A stretch of 29,848 bases of DNA from Goniomonas avonlea (taxonomy: Eukaryota; Cryptophyceae; Goniomonadida; Goniomonadaceae): NCBI GenBank assembly GCA_003573635.1, contig QUTJ01031840.1, positions 1 through 29,848 of the forward strand. The letters run 5' to 3'. Of this stretch, positions 18,901 through 29,604 are shown piece after piece. The position numbers and the translations under genes were made by a program. Numbering within the stretch: position 1 is the first letter of the stretch; each line of letters opens with the position of its first letter. A model generated the notes under the pieces. It ran no database searches. It was not told the origin of the DNA and worked only from the letters and a program-made list of their open reading frames with translations.

Positions 18901-21900
18901 GGGGCCGCTGCGGAAGAATGGCTGTAGGTGACAGACCCCGCTTGTGACGATGGGGGGCTCTGGATGATCGGCGCCACTAAAGGCGGTGGCAGCGAGTCAA
19001 GGAAAGCGGCGAGGACCACGGGCCTGACCGGCTTGATGAGGTGGTCATCGCACCCGGGGATTTTGGTCTCTGGGTCGGTTGTAAGCGCAACGAGGCGAGC
19101 CCGCCTGCCGCACACCGCACGAATCGACTGCACCGCCGTTTCGCCCAGAACAGAGTTGAGCAAAACGAGGTCTCGGCCGGGGAGGTGGTCGAGGGCCGCG
19201 GCCAGCTCCGGGACGCTCATGACCTCGTGGCCTTTGTCTGAGAACATGCGCTCAAGAAGGCGTGCCACGAGTGTCTCCTCGCCGACAATGAGGACATGCC
19301 GCAGCACGAAGGGCAGAGGCAACGCGGTGCGGTCGCGCACGTGGGTTGACTCCATGAACTCGCTCAGTTGCGCCGGTTTCACAGGGGTGGTGACTGCGTC
19401 GTCGAACCCGAGCGCCAGCAAGGAAGGCAGAGAGCCCTCGTTGGCCTTGTCAATGAGCGCGCACAAGACAGTTTTCAAACAGCCGCCGCGCTTGTCCGCT
19501 TCGAAGGCACGGAATTTCTTGACCAGATCGTCACCGCGCAGTGACGACCCAACACTGACGAAGGCCACATCCTGGACGCTGTCTTGCAGCGCAGCCAGAC
19601 CGGCGTCAGCGTCATAGGTGAGCTGCACGTCGTGACCCATTTTGATCAGCGCCTGGCTGGTCATCTTGCAGATCAAACGGTTGGGTTCCACAACGACCAG
19701 GCTTAGTTTGGACCCTGCTGTGGGTTGCGTTAGGGGAGCGAGGTTCGCACAACAGAGACTCTCTCGAGCCCTATTTTTGACACAAACATTTTTGAGCATG
19801 TCGCTACTGTCACAGTCAAATGGGTGGGGAAGAGTATTGTTGTCGGCCCCCCTCTCGAAGGGGCCTGACCCCTCACCTCTTCCCCGCGTACAAGCAGGAA
19901 AAGCTCACCGTTGGTGCTCGAGGCAGGTTGTGGCGAGGTGACCTCAGTTGAGGGTGGCGGCAGGAGTGACCCCGGGGGGAGCACACGCGACGCCAGTCCC
20001 TTGGCTGCCACCTGCGTCAAATACGCCTTGAGATGCGCCGGAGACGCAGGCTTGACCATCGCGTGGTCGAACCCGGCGAATTCGACAAGCGTGGCTGTCA
20101 GCGCGCAGATCACAACAGTCACCCAGGAGCGATTCTCAGCCTCCCAGGCCCTGAACTTCCGAACAGCCTCGTCACCGTTCATGTTGGGCATGTAAATGTC
20201 CATGAACACGCAGTCGTAGACAACCTCTTTCATCTTCTTGAGAGCAATCACACCGTCCTCAGCCACATCCACGGAGTGACCGAGATCTGTGAGATTCTTG
20301 TGCGCCACACGCCGAGCAACATGGCTGTCCTCAGCCACCAACACCTTCATCTTCACGTGCTTGGCAGCGCCGGCAGCACTGTTTCCAGTCATAAAGTCGT
20401 CCAAGTACTTGATCAGCAGCGGCTTGGCAGGAGTGGCGAGAACAGAGTCGAATCCCTGAGCTACCAGCGACTCGTCGGAATCGGAGCTGCTCCCCTTCAG
20501 TGCGCAGATGTTGGTGCGCTCCCCTCTTGTCTTGGCTTCCCATGGCCTGCGGGCACAGGGTCAGGAGGTAATTGATTACGCCTCTACCACCCCGACCCAG
20601 TCTCGCTTCATCTGTCTCTGCCGCGATGGCCCCGGTACCCCTGCGCGCGCTCTCTGTCGCTTTGTCTCTCTGTGTGTGTCGCATTGACTCTCTCTGTGTC
20701 GCTTGGAGTCACTGTCCTTTGTCTCTCTCTGTCGCTCTCTTTGCCTCTGTCTCTGCCTGTCTTTCAGTCTCTCTCTGTCTCTGCCTTCACTCTCCCGCGC
20801 TCTCGCCTCCCTTCCGCTCGACGCGATGCGAAAAAGAAATGGACACGACGGCAGTTCCACTGGTTGCATTTTCCAGTTTCTGGCCTTACCTGTACTTTCG
20901 GGTGGCCTCCACACCAGACATGCCAGTCCCCAAGTCCAGGTTGAGGAAGCAAACATCAAAGAACGAGTCTTGCAGCATCTTGACAGCCGCAGTGCCCGAG
21001 TCCGCTGTGCTCACCGAGTACCCCTTTTCTTCGAGAGCTTTTTGCACCATCGTGCACACCACTTCCATGTCTGACACAAACAGCACGCGGAGCTTTCCTT
21101 TGGGCGGCGACTGCGGTGGGGCAGCCGCCATTGACGTGGGCTCCGCGATCGGAGGCACGCGAGGTGACGCTGTGTTACCGGAGGGCGATGCGCCCATCCC
21201 GCGCACACTCCCGCCCAGGCTGTCAAAGGTAGGTTGGCCAAACGCAGCACGGGGTGACGCTGCCGCTGGCGGATGGCTGGAGTCTCCCGACTGCCGGGAC
21301 GCAGCAACCCGTTCAAAGTACTGCCGCAGTTGCAACGGTTTGGCCGGCTTGCCTCGAATCACCAAGTCAAATAGGCCAGGAAGAGCCGCAGCTCGCTGCT
21401 CTTTGACCATGTCGGGCCCGCGGTCAGCTACAAGAGCACAGATGGATGTGCTGCGACCGCGTGAAGCGTCACTTGCACGGTACTGCCGAACTACGTCGTC
21501 TCCCGCCATACCAGGCATCGAGATCGACATCAGAACGCAGTCGTACGGAAACTCGAGCATTTTGCGCAGCGCCATGACTCCGTCCTCGACTGTGTGCAGC
21601 TCGTGGCCATTGTCCTCCACGACCTTCCCCACCATGCGCCGCTGCAGCATGTGCGCCTCAGCAACCAGGACCACAAGGCCGGAGCGCTGGTCGTGGGAAG
21701 TATCTCGCTGCATGGTCGGTGTCGAGTCACCCCAGGCGCCTGCGAGTGCCTGGCGACTGGGCGTCGGCGGAGGGAACGACAGCCCGCCGGCAGAGGGTCC
21801 TGGCAGGCCCGGAGACGGTGTGTACATCGGCATGGACGGAGACGTGACGTGGGAGTTGGCGACGGAGAGCAGAGGCGCGAGGTGCTCAATCACGTCTTGG

Positions 21901-24900
21901 GCACGAATCGGTTTCACAAGTCCGGCGGCGAAGCCTTCGCGGAGCAAGCGGGGAAGGAGGCTGGACTGTGACTTGTCGAGCATAGCGCAGATGTGGAGAG
22001 AGCTCGGCCGGTTGACGGCCTCCCACTGCCTGTACGCTCGCACCGCCTCGTCGCCATTGCAGTTCGGCATCGTAATGTCCACAAAGGCGACATCGAACAC
22101 GTTGCTTTCCATCAACTGGAGCGCAATCTTGCCGTCCTCGGCTGTTGTTACCTGGGAGAGTAGTCAGCACGACGACAACAAGGCAGCGCAACCGGCGTGG
22201 AGGGCACACAGAGGGAACGCGAGTCGGGAGGTGCAAGCCAAGTGAAGGAGGAATAGAGGGAGGAGGAGGAGAGGGAGGAGCAGGGGGCAGCAGTAGCACA
22301 ACAAACCTGGTGGCCGAGATCTGCAACAGCTGCGCGCAGCATGGTGCGCATCATGGAGTGATCTTCTGCGATGAGAACGCGCAGCACCCCACTCGCACCA
22401 AAGGCGGTGGACGGAGAAGCAGTGTGCAAGCTGTGCGGCATTGGGTCGACACTGTGTCGCGGCGACACGAGAGTGCCGAACGGGGGCGGTGTCGGCTGCT
22501 GCATCGGGATCGACATGGATCCCTGTGGCGGGAGTGGATGCGCGAGTGTCTGCGTGGGCTGGGGTACCACTGACGCGAGGAACGCCGTGATGATGGGTGG
22601 GGGGGACGGCTTTTGTACGACCTTGTCAAATCCTTGGCTCGTGTAGCGGGCCGCAGGGCCCTTGTCAGCTGTGAGCGCACAGATGACCAGGTGCGCCCCG
22701 GGCCGATGGTCCAACTCCCACAGCCGAAACTTGCGAACGGCTTCGTCGCCGTTCATATTCGGCATAAAGATGTCCATGAAGCAGGCGTCGTACACGTGGG
22801 ACGTGAGCTTGTTGAGCGCGATTACTCCATCTTCTGCGAAGTCGAGCTCGTGCTGCAGGTCTGTCACGACCTTACCGGCCACGCGGCGAGCGACAGCATT
22901 GTCGTCCGCGAGGAGCACTCGCAGCTTGCCGTTGGGCAGCACCGGGACCACCGTGGCGCCAGCAGGCGTTGAAGGATTGGACCCCGACGCTGCTGCTGCG
23001 GAGGCCGTGGGAGGGAGCGCGGGCTGGAGGGCGGCCGCAGTCGCGGTCGGCTGCATGGAAGGCTGAGAGGCGAACGCAAGCCGGATGTCTTCAAGGTAGC
23101 TCCGAAGCATGGCGGGTGGCGCTGGTTTGCCCATCACTGAGTCGAAGCCGCGGTTGGTGTAGCGGAAATCGGAGCCGGCGTCTTTGTCACCAGTGAGGGC
23201 AGAAATGATGAGATGGGCACCGGGCCGGTGCTGCGCCTCCCACAGACGGAACTGGCGCACCGCCTCGTCACCGTTCATGTTGGGCATGAAAATGTCCATG
23301 AATACCACGTCGTACACATTCTCAATCATTTTCTTGAGAGCGATGGCACCGTCCTCTGCCATGTCGACGAGATGCCCCAACTCAAGCAAAGCCTTGCTGA
23401 CAACCTGCCAGCCAGGTCAGATGCAGTGGTGGGTGGAGTGAGCGGGTTGAAGCGAGGGACCGGCTGGGCAGAACATAGGGTGAGGTGGGAGGGAAGGAGG
23501 GAGGTGATGACACTAGATGGGAGAGACCCGTAACAAGGCAGAAGGTAACAGAACCGGCAACAAGCTGAGGCATTGGTCAGGGAAGTTGAAACCAAGCAGC
23601 AGGCACCGCACCTTGCGCATCATTGCAGTGTCCTCAGCGAGCAACACGCGCAGCTTGCCACTCATGTCGGGCATGTACTGCGCAGCGGTTTGTTGCTGCT
23701 GCTGTTGCAGAGCGAGTTGCTGTCTGGCGAGGCGCTGCGCAGGGAACACCAGCGCAAGGTCGTCCAAGTATTGCTTGAGCTGGGTCGGCTTGGCAGCCTT
23801 GCCCATCACCGAATCGAACCCGTGGTTTGTGTACCGCGAGTCCGGTCCGGTGCCCTTATCGGCTGTGAGGGCACAGATGATGAGGTGCTGCCCAGGTCGG
23901 TTCTCTGTCTCCCACTGGCGGAACTTGCGCACCGTCTCGTCACCGTTCATGTTGGGCATGAAAATGTCCATAAATACGCAATCGTAACTACTCTCGGTCA
24001 TCATCTTGAGTGCAATGACACCGTCTTCGGCAACATCGACAGTGTGCCCGAACTCCCTGAGGTTGTGGCTCACGAGCTTACGCATCATGGCGTGGTCCTC
24101 AGCCAGCAACAATGACATTGTGCCATCGAACTGTGAACCAGTGGGGCCAGCTAATGGAGCAGCAACTGGTGCTGATGGCTGTCCCATGGTCATTTGCGCC
24201 TTTGCTGCTTGCTCCGCAGCCCACTGCGCAGAAGAAAGGTCCTCAAGGTAAGTCTTGAGCATGGCCGGAGGGACTGGCTTGCCCATGACAGAGTCAAACC
24301 CCTGGTTTGTGTACCGTGTCGCGGGACCCTTGTCCGCAGTGAGGGCGCAAATGACCAGGTGACAACCCTGTCTGTTTTTGGCTTCCCACTCTCGGAACTT
24401 GCGCACTGCTTCGTCCCCGTTCATGTTAGGCATGAAAATGTCCATAAATACAACATGAAACTGTTCAGCCATCAGGACACGAAGGGCAATTGCCCCGTCC
24501 TCGGCCTGTGACACTGTGTGCCCGAGGTCCGTCAGTACCTTGGACACCACCCGACGGATCATCGGGCTGTCCTCCGCAACCAGCACCTTCATTTTACCCT
24601 TGGGCTCAGGAGCACCGATGGGCACAAAATCGGGAACAGCTGACTTCGGAGCCGCTGCGGTTTCGGCGGCAGGCTTCTCCGGCAACGCAGGCACTGGGAT
24701 CGGGACTGACGGTGGGGCGGCAGCGCGCGCGCGCGCCTTGAACTCGTCCAGGTACTGTGGAGAAGATGTCAAACGGAGACCGTTGCTGACAGATAACCAG
24801 GTGTGGAGAAGGGAGGGAGCAGTTGGGCAACGGTCGATAGCTGAGAGGGGTGAGTGTGGAAGAGAGAAGGTCAAACTGAAGACAGCATGCGCAGGGGGGG

Positions 24901-27900
24901 GGGGGTGAGTACAAGACTGGCGTACCTGCCGAAGCACTGGTTTGGCCGGCGCATCAATGACACAGTCAAATCCATGGGACAAGAACCAACTCTCCGGATT
25001 CTGGTTATCCCCACGAAGAGCGCAAATATTAGTCCGGGAATCACGCCCTGTGGTTTCCCAGGCACGGTACTGCACTGTCGCCTCAATCCCTGTCATATCT
25101 GGCAGATCAAGATTCATGAAACAAACGTCGAAGAACGCCTCCTGCATCTTTTTGAGAGCGGCCGCCCCAGACTCCGCAGCTTTGGCATCATACCCGAGTG
25201 ACTGCAACGCGTTGCAGATCACCTCCCGCATTGTGACCATGTCAGACACGAACAGTACACGCAATCGAATCAGACCACCGAGCTGCGCCGCAGGACCAAC
25301 CGTGGGCAGCACAGCAGCCGCGGGCAGGGTTGGCACCGCGACAGCTCCTGACATTGTGCTCTCCAGAAACAATCGCAGGCGGTGCGGCTTGAGGGGTTTT
25401 GGAACAGCAAAGTCAAAGCCCTCGGTGAGATAGATGGAGCCCTGCGGAATCTGCGACTTCTCCATCATTGCGCATATCAGCATGTTGAATCCTGGGCGGT
25501 TTTCGGCTTCCCAGGCTCGGTACCGCTTCACGGTCTCGTCGCCGCTCATGTGTGGCATGGAGACGTCCATGAAAACAAGGTCAAAGGTCTGTTCCTGCAT
25601 CAACCGCAACGCGCCAGCGCCGTCCCCAGCCACCTGCACGACATGCCCCAACTCCTCCAAGGACTTGACCACGAGCCGGCGCCCTAGCTGGTTGTCCTCG
25701 GCAACAAGCATCGACATCCCAGCCGCGGGAAGCATTTCGGCGTCGGAGGTGCCGCGTTTGAGAGGCAGCGCAACCGGGCTTGGGGGCAGGTGCGTCGGCT
25801 CGGCGACAGCAGTGAAGCGCGATACGAAGCCCTGGAGATCTGCAGGCTTGACGGGCCTCGGCAACACGGCGTCGTAACCCTGGGCTCGCAGAGGGCCATC
25901 ATCATCGATCTTCTCGCTCACCATGGCACATATGGTGAGATGTGGCCGGTCAGCCTTGGCAGCCTCCCACGCACGCCGCTTCTTCAAAATCGAATCTCCC
26001 CCGCCACCCGGAAGAGTGAGGTTGACAAAAAGAAACCGAAACTGCATCACATGCAGCTGAGCGAGCGTCTCCGCAACTGAAGCCACTGGTATCACCTCGT
26101 ACTCCAGTTCGGTTAGGGCCCGCACAGCAATACGACTACTCAGAGATTGGTCTTCGGCGAACAGAACTCTCTTCGGTATCTCACGCACGGCTTTCAACGA
26201 GGATCGAAGGTTCGCTATCCAATCTTTCAGAACCACAGGTCGGATTGGCTTCAGCAGGACATGGTCGAAACCCAGGTCCAGATGCTCGGACACATCCATC
26301 TCTTGGGATTTGTCCAGTAGCGCGCACACAGTAAGATGGCCGCATGAACGATGGCGGGCCTCCCAGGTACGATACTCGTGAAGAACTTCCGCAGCAGGTT
26401 TCCGAGGGCACCCAACGTCCAAGAGGACGCACAAATATTCTTGTTCTGTCATTAGTTTGAGGGCCTCGACTCCATCCCCGGCAATGTCGAATTCGAAACC
26501 TGCATCCTGGATCGACTTGGTCATCAAGCGGATCAAAAGCTGATTGGATTCGACTAGCAAAACCCTCGAAGGGAGAGAGCTTGTGTCCTCGTCTAAGCCC
26601 GCAGCGACACTGGCATCGTCCTCGCGCTTCTTTGCCTCAAGACCGGCGGCTTCCTCAGCAGCCGCCTCGACCGCAGCTTCCTGATCCGCCGCTGCTTTCG
26701 CCGCCTCTGCCGCCTCCTGTGCTGCCGCTTTGGCTTTCGCGATGTCCGCTTCGGAGTCCGCTGGTATCACGGTCGGATCTGCACCATGGTTGATTTGGGC
26801 CCCTGGACTTTCAATGCCGAAGCCAGCATACTTAATGTCGAAAGCACCTGACCGTGCCCGCACAACACTGGCCGTGAACAGCTGCAGGGTGTCAGTTTTC
26901 GCCGGCTTGGAAAGAGTAGCGTCGAAACCTCGAGCCATGTGTTGCTCGACCATCGCCTGCTGTGACTTATCGAGAAGAGCGCACACAGTGGCGCGGGGCT
27001 GGTCAGGGTGCTCCTGCTCCCAAACACGGAACTGCGCTATCACCTCATCGCCATGAATCCCAGGCAACACAATGTCCATGAACACCAAGTCGTACACTTT
27101 CTCTTTGAGAAGAGCGAGCGCACTCTCACCATTGTCAACATCTTCGACCAGGTGCCGCATCTCTGTCAAAGCCGTGCCCACCAACTGTCGCATCAGTCGG
27201 TGTCGCTCGACCAGTAGCACCCGCAGGCGCCGCCCTTCGTCTTTGGGAGCCTTAGACTCCAACCAGAACGCACGATCCATTGGTGACATGTTGGGGGTCG
27301 GAACACGAGGTGATCTCTGTGGGGAGCCCATGGACGGTCGCGCAAGGATGATCGGCTTAAGATAGTCCTTCAAAGCTAATGGTTTTGCGGGCTTGACTAG
27401 GACGCCATCGAAACCCATTGCAAGAAACAGATCCAATTCCCCCGCTCGTCGCGTGTCGAGCAACGCGCACATATGGGTTTTCTCAGTTTTGGAACCTGCC
27501 TGAATCTGGTCTGACTCCCATTGGCGAAATGTCCGGATTAAGTTGTCTTCGGTTGCACCCGGCATCGAAACGCTAATGAACACAACGTCGAAAGAGGAGC
27601 CCTGAAGAAACTCCAGGGCGGCCTCCGGCTCCCTGGCATAAACCAAGCGGTGACCGAGATCCTCGAGCGCTTTGCCCATCAATTTCGAAAGCAGCATGTG
27701 CTCTTCTGCGAGAAGTATACTGAGACCAGAGAAAGCCCCTGACCGCCCCGAGGCCACAGAGCTGGCTGTCGGCGACGCCGAAATTGACGCAGACGTTGAG
27801 GTCGGTTTTGACGCCAGATCAATTGGGTTCGGAACCAAAGGGTGCAAAATATCAACAGTATTTGATCCAGAGGAAGCGGTATCACAAAACTCTCCAAGGG

Positions 27901-28378
27901 CAAGATCACGAAAAACTCTGCAACACATCTCCACAACCACGGGTCGCACAAAAGTAGCAGTGCGTGCGCCCAAAGTCTCCAAAGCAACATATACACTTTG
28001 GCACATTTCATCCACTACATCTCCGACCACACTCTGCACAGAACCAGAAGTCCGCATTGGTGACGCTGGGTCTGGAGCGTGGATTGGCATTGCTTCTTCA
28101 CGCGAGGCTCGCCTCCACATGTTTTGAACAATGGGAACGACCCAGGACACAGTTTCTGATCTCGGGGACAAGCGCTCCAAAGTGGCTTCTGGGCTGTCAG
28201 AGGAGAGGGAAGCCAGAGAAGAGTCTTTGGAATTGTGGTGTGAACTCATCTCGTCAAACGACGACACTGGACTGGCGTCGCCGCTCGCAAGGGTGACAAC
28301 AACACCCCCACCATTTGGGGCTTCCAGGTCTGGATCTACCTCATCGGACGCCGCAGCAGCCCTCGGCTTGCCGCGCAT
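12934..28378 (-). CDS. Giant poly-receiver, LRR and MAPKKK-like kinase protein (4,083 aa)
   Basis: One gene of 15 exons on the minus strand: 28378-24926, 24754-23612, 23404-22307, 22151-20890, 20546-19909, 19717-17112, 16990-16799, 16602-16417, 16201-16043, 15787-15191, 14958-14757, 14300-14130, 13861-13592, 13462-13309 and 13054-12934. Every junction keeps frame and rebuilds a conserved motif wherever it falls inside a domain. All introns are GT-AG except the last, GC-AG. Order of parts: disordered N-terminus (1-217), 18 receiver domains (218-3080), acidic linker with FxWGA motifs (to about 3320), helical unknown (3364-3579), LRRs (3580-3778), kinase (about 3822-4083). The start is the first ATG of the open frame; a GTG at 28447 is in frame but follows a stop. 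Inferred role: a scaffold that reads many phosphorelay inputs and drives a MAPK cascade. No histidine kinase domain is present, so phosphoryl donors lie elsewhere. A split into two genes (REC; LRR-kinase) is the main alternative. Confidence 0.8.
13055..13308 (-). other. GC-AG intron in the kinase gene
   Basis: The exon ends ...CCCCCAAG and the intron starts GCAAGT, the usual GC-AG donor consensus, and ends CTGCAG. Only this donor restores the kinase frame (GKPP-S-MPKNLS); the nearest GT would break it. Confidence 0.8.
14367..14438. repeat. 72-bp foldback element inside a kinase intron
   Basis: Arms of 23 bp (GGGGGCGACAG[C/G]TCAA[A/G]CTGGTT) at 14367-14389 and 14416-14438 are inverted and differ at two positions, with a 26-bp loop. 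It lies in the 456-nt intron 14301-14756, the longest of the gene. It resembles a MITE without obvious target duplication, or a structured intron element. Confidence 0.7.
15191..15787 (-). other. Leucine-rich repeats (exon 10)
   Basis: One exon encodes about seven LRRs of roughly 23 residues, with cores such as [42 protein letters not shown] and [14 protein letters not shown]. The LxLxxNxLxxLP pattern is the type found in plant intracellular Ras-group LRRs and LRSAM1/SHOC2-like proteins. They probably form a protein-binding surface next to the kinase. Confidence 0.95.
16043..17222 (-). other. Helical segment of unknown type between REC array and LRRs
   Basis: Residues about 3364-3579 span the end of exon 6 and exons 7-9. 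They read as amphipathic helices ([52 protein letters not shown]) with an insert that may be beta ([16 protein letters not shown]). A CKRC pair lies near the end, before the first LRR. I do not recognise a family. Good phase agreement at four junctions supports that these exons link the REC half to the kinase half. Confidence 0.6.
17352..17780 (-). other. Acidic linker with repeated F-[N/D]-W-G-A-V motifs
   Basis: Residues about 3178-3320 carry five copies: [35 protein letters not shown] and KFAWGAVE. Each is followed by an Asp/Glu/Ser stretch. A sixth, APFDWGAQ, lies at about 2803 between REC16 and REC17. The surroundings are Gly/Ser/Asp-rich and disordered, then a Pro-Glu run (about 3343-3357). 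The pattern resembles linear docking motifs; I know no named motif that fits. Confidence 0.85.
18072..21680 (-). other. Receiver domains REC12-REC18 (exons 4-6)
   Basis: REC12 2056-2182 (Ser2107), REC13 2250-2371 (Asn2302; the domain is split by an intron), REC14 2384-2502 (Asp2435), REC15 2533-2656 (Ser2586), REC16 2668-2776 (Asn2719), REC17 2828-2938 (Asn2880), REC18 2957-3080 (Asp3008). REC16 and REC17 are the most decayed and were accepted because of spacing, the CALM/LVAL strand and, in REC16, the IKPVRPVVL end. REC18 has a canonical [11 protein letters not shown] site but lacks the FRxWE helix, so it may have a different origin. Confidence 0.8.
21870..24595 (-). other. Receiver domains REC7-REC11 (exons 2-4)
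   Basis: REC7 1205-1325 (Asp1256), REC8 1362-1485 (Asp1414), REC9 1518-1642 (Asp1569), REC10 1691-1812 (Asp1743), REC11 1871-1992 (Asp1923). All five keep the Asp. REC7-REC10 are the most canonical, sharing [19 protein letters not shown] nearly unchanged, which suggests recent duplication or strong constraint. Introns interrupt REC9 just after MMRK and REC11 just after DLGHQ. A short Gln run (about 1500-1506) lies between REC8 and REC9. Confidence 0.9.
24755..24925 (-). other. 171-nt intron in frame and free of stops
   Basis: Starts GTACGC, ends TCCACAG, and contains a C-run and a long pyrimidine tract, so it is clearly intron-like. It is exactly 57 codons with no stop. Removal joins VLRQ to YLDEF at the end of REC6, matching the equivalent helix of REC13 (IKYLDDF). 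Confidence 0.8.
24926..27727 (-). other. Receiver domains REC1-REC6 (exon 1)
   Basis: Approximate residues and phospho-site: REC1 218-345 (Ser269 in place of Asp), REC2 384-507 (Asp435), REC3 603-725 (Asp654), REC4 736-857 (Asn786), REC5 886-1008 (Asp938), REC6 1037-1160 (Asn1089). Each has the alternating pattern, an acidic patch near the start in most (for example AED), a xMP-type turn after the phospho-site and usually KP near the end. A shared FRxWE/YRAWE helix marks the whole family. Between REC2 and REC3, residues about 541-590 form an Ala/Lys/Glu-rich helix, probably a rigid spacer. Confidence 0.9.
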
Positions 28379-28626
28379 CGCGCCGAGCAAGCGTGAGAAT
28401 ATGGTGGCCTCAAGAGCCTTAAACACTCTCTTCCTCGGCTGTGACACCCGTCAAATGTCACGTTGATCCAGATTAATAAAATACTGCGAGATTTTCTCGA
28501 ATAAAAATCTGGGGTCATGATTAGGGTCTCGCACCTCGATCTTAACTCGATCTTGACATTTCCGCTGCTCACATACAGCTGTGCCTTTCTTCTTTTGGTG
28601 TGTCAGACGAGACGAGCAGTTTTCGA
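28379..28626. promoter_or_regulatory. 248-bp bidirectional promoter of the giant gene
   Basis: Separates the giant gene's ATG from the divergent ATG at 28627. It is AT-rich around 28470-28515 with AATAAA twice. It has a 9-bp direct repeat CTCGATCTT at 28535-28543 and 28546-28554 (11-bp period, one helical turn) and a small inverted repeat CGAGA-TTT-TCTCG at 28487-28499. These are candidate factor sites only. Confidence 0.45.
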
Positions 28627-29604
28627 ATGAACGAGTCCGCTGGCACAGAACTCCTCGACGAGAACGTGCGGATCTTTTCTTTGGATTCCATGGCAGAGAG
28701 TGGTCAGGAGATTGCTGATGAAGATGTGCCACCGGGTCCGAGCCACTCACCAAGGATGAATATGCCTCCGCCGTCCTCGAGCGCCACAGACAGCTTCCAG
28801 CAACTTGCGGCGGAGGTGCGGCGAAATGCCGAGAATGCCACGCGATCCAAGATGGCTGAGATGCAAAACAATACTCCACCAGCCGCGCCACTTGCGTCGT
28901 CCCAGGGCCCGTTGACGCGGGAGGCTCTCGATTCTGGGTCCTATCCGCCTCCGGCAACGCGACGTGACACCTCTCCTCCATGGAAGAGTTCAGCATCGAA
29001 CTCTGACTCCCGCCAGATGGCCTCGAATATTGTTAAAGCCAAATTAGCCGCCATGCAGGCGCCGCACACTGCCCCAGCGTTTTCTCGCCCTTCCGGAAGT
29101 ACCTGGACACCGCTGCCACAGCCGACCCCCGAGGACGCCCGGGCAGAAGTCCGTAGCAAGATTGCCGCAATGATGGGTCGAGGTGGTAGTGCCAGTGGTG
29201 ACTTGTACGGTTCTCCACAGTCTCCGGAACAGGCCCGCGCAGCTGTTCGGGCCAAAATTGCAAGCATGACCGCAAGCTCGAACCGGGCACCGCGCAATGA
29301 ACTGCCTTCGAGATCGCAGCAATCACAATTCTTTGAAGGGGTCTCACAGTCTGCTATATATGCGGATCAGAGCCACAATTCGCTGGACCTCACCCCAGAT
29401 CAGGTAGATTTTGTTGCTCACAGCTGACGGGAGTCATTGCCTGAATGCTTATATGTGACTCGACAGATATTGGCGGCCCGTCAAGCTGCTCTGGACAGAG
29501 TGAAGATGGAGTTTTCTTCGCTCGCTTCAATGTATGGAGGCCATGCTGAAGACAGCGCCGAACGGAGTGGGACCAGTGATCGGTCTGGCGGGGGACTATT
29601 CGAC
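28627..29604 (+). CDS. Ser/Pro-rich protein with short helical repeats (5' part)
   Basis: Exons 28627-29403 and 29467-29604 join in phase 0 over a 63-nt GT-AG intron, giving 305 residues so far. A GTGAGT donor at 29605 shows that the gene continues past the second exon and runs off the window. I do not recognise it. The chain is mostly disordered (Ser, Pro, Ala), with four short helices of one pattern, A-x-x-[A/V]-x-x-K-[M/I/L]-A-x-M: at residues about 68-80 (ENATRSKMAEMQ), 132-144 (ASNIVKAKLAAMQ), 171-182 (ARAEVRSKIAAM) and 203-214 (ARAAVRAKIASM). A further related helix may start exon 2 (ILAARQAALDRVKM). No membrane segment or signal peptide is seen. The start is the first ATG of the frame. 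It is divergent from the giant signalling gene and may share its regulation. Confidence 0.7.

Noticed and set aside
17188-18927. 579-codon open frame on the plus strand
   Set aside because: Antisense to REC17-18 and the acidic linker; Ser/Pro/Gly-rich shadow with no recognisable family.
20572-22245. 557-codon open frame on the plus strand
   Set aside because: It lies antisense to REC11-13 and crosses their introns; its translation has no domain and its openness follows from the GC-rich codons of the real gene.
12934-28378. Bacterial contamination as the source of the receiver domains
   Set aside because: The frames are broken by spliceosomal introns, several inside receiver domains, and continue into a eukaryotic-type kinase.
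28379-28447. GTG at 28447 as start of the giant protein
   Set aside because: Non-AUG start directly after an in-frame stop; the first ATG at 28378 is simpler. An upstream exon cannot be fully excluded.
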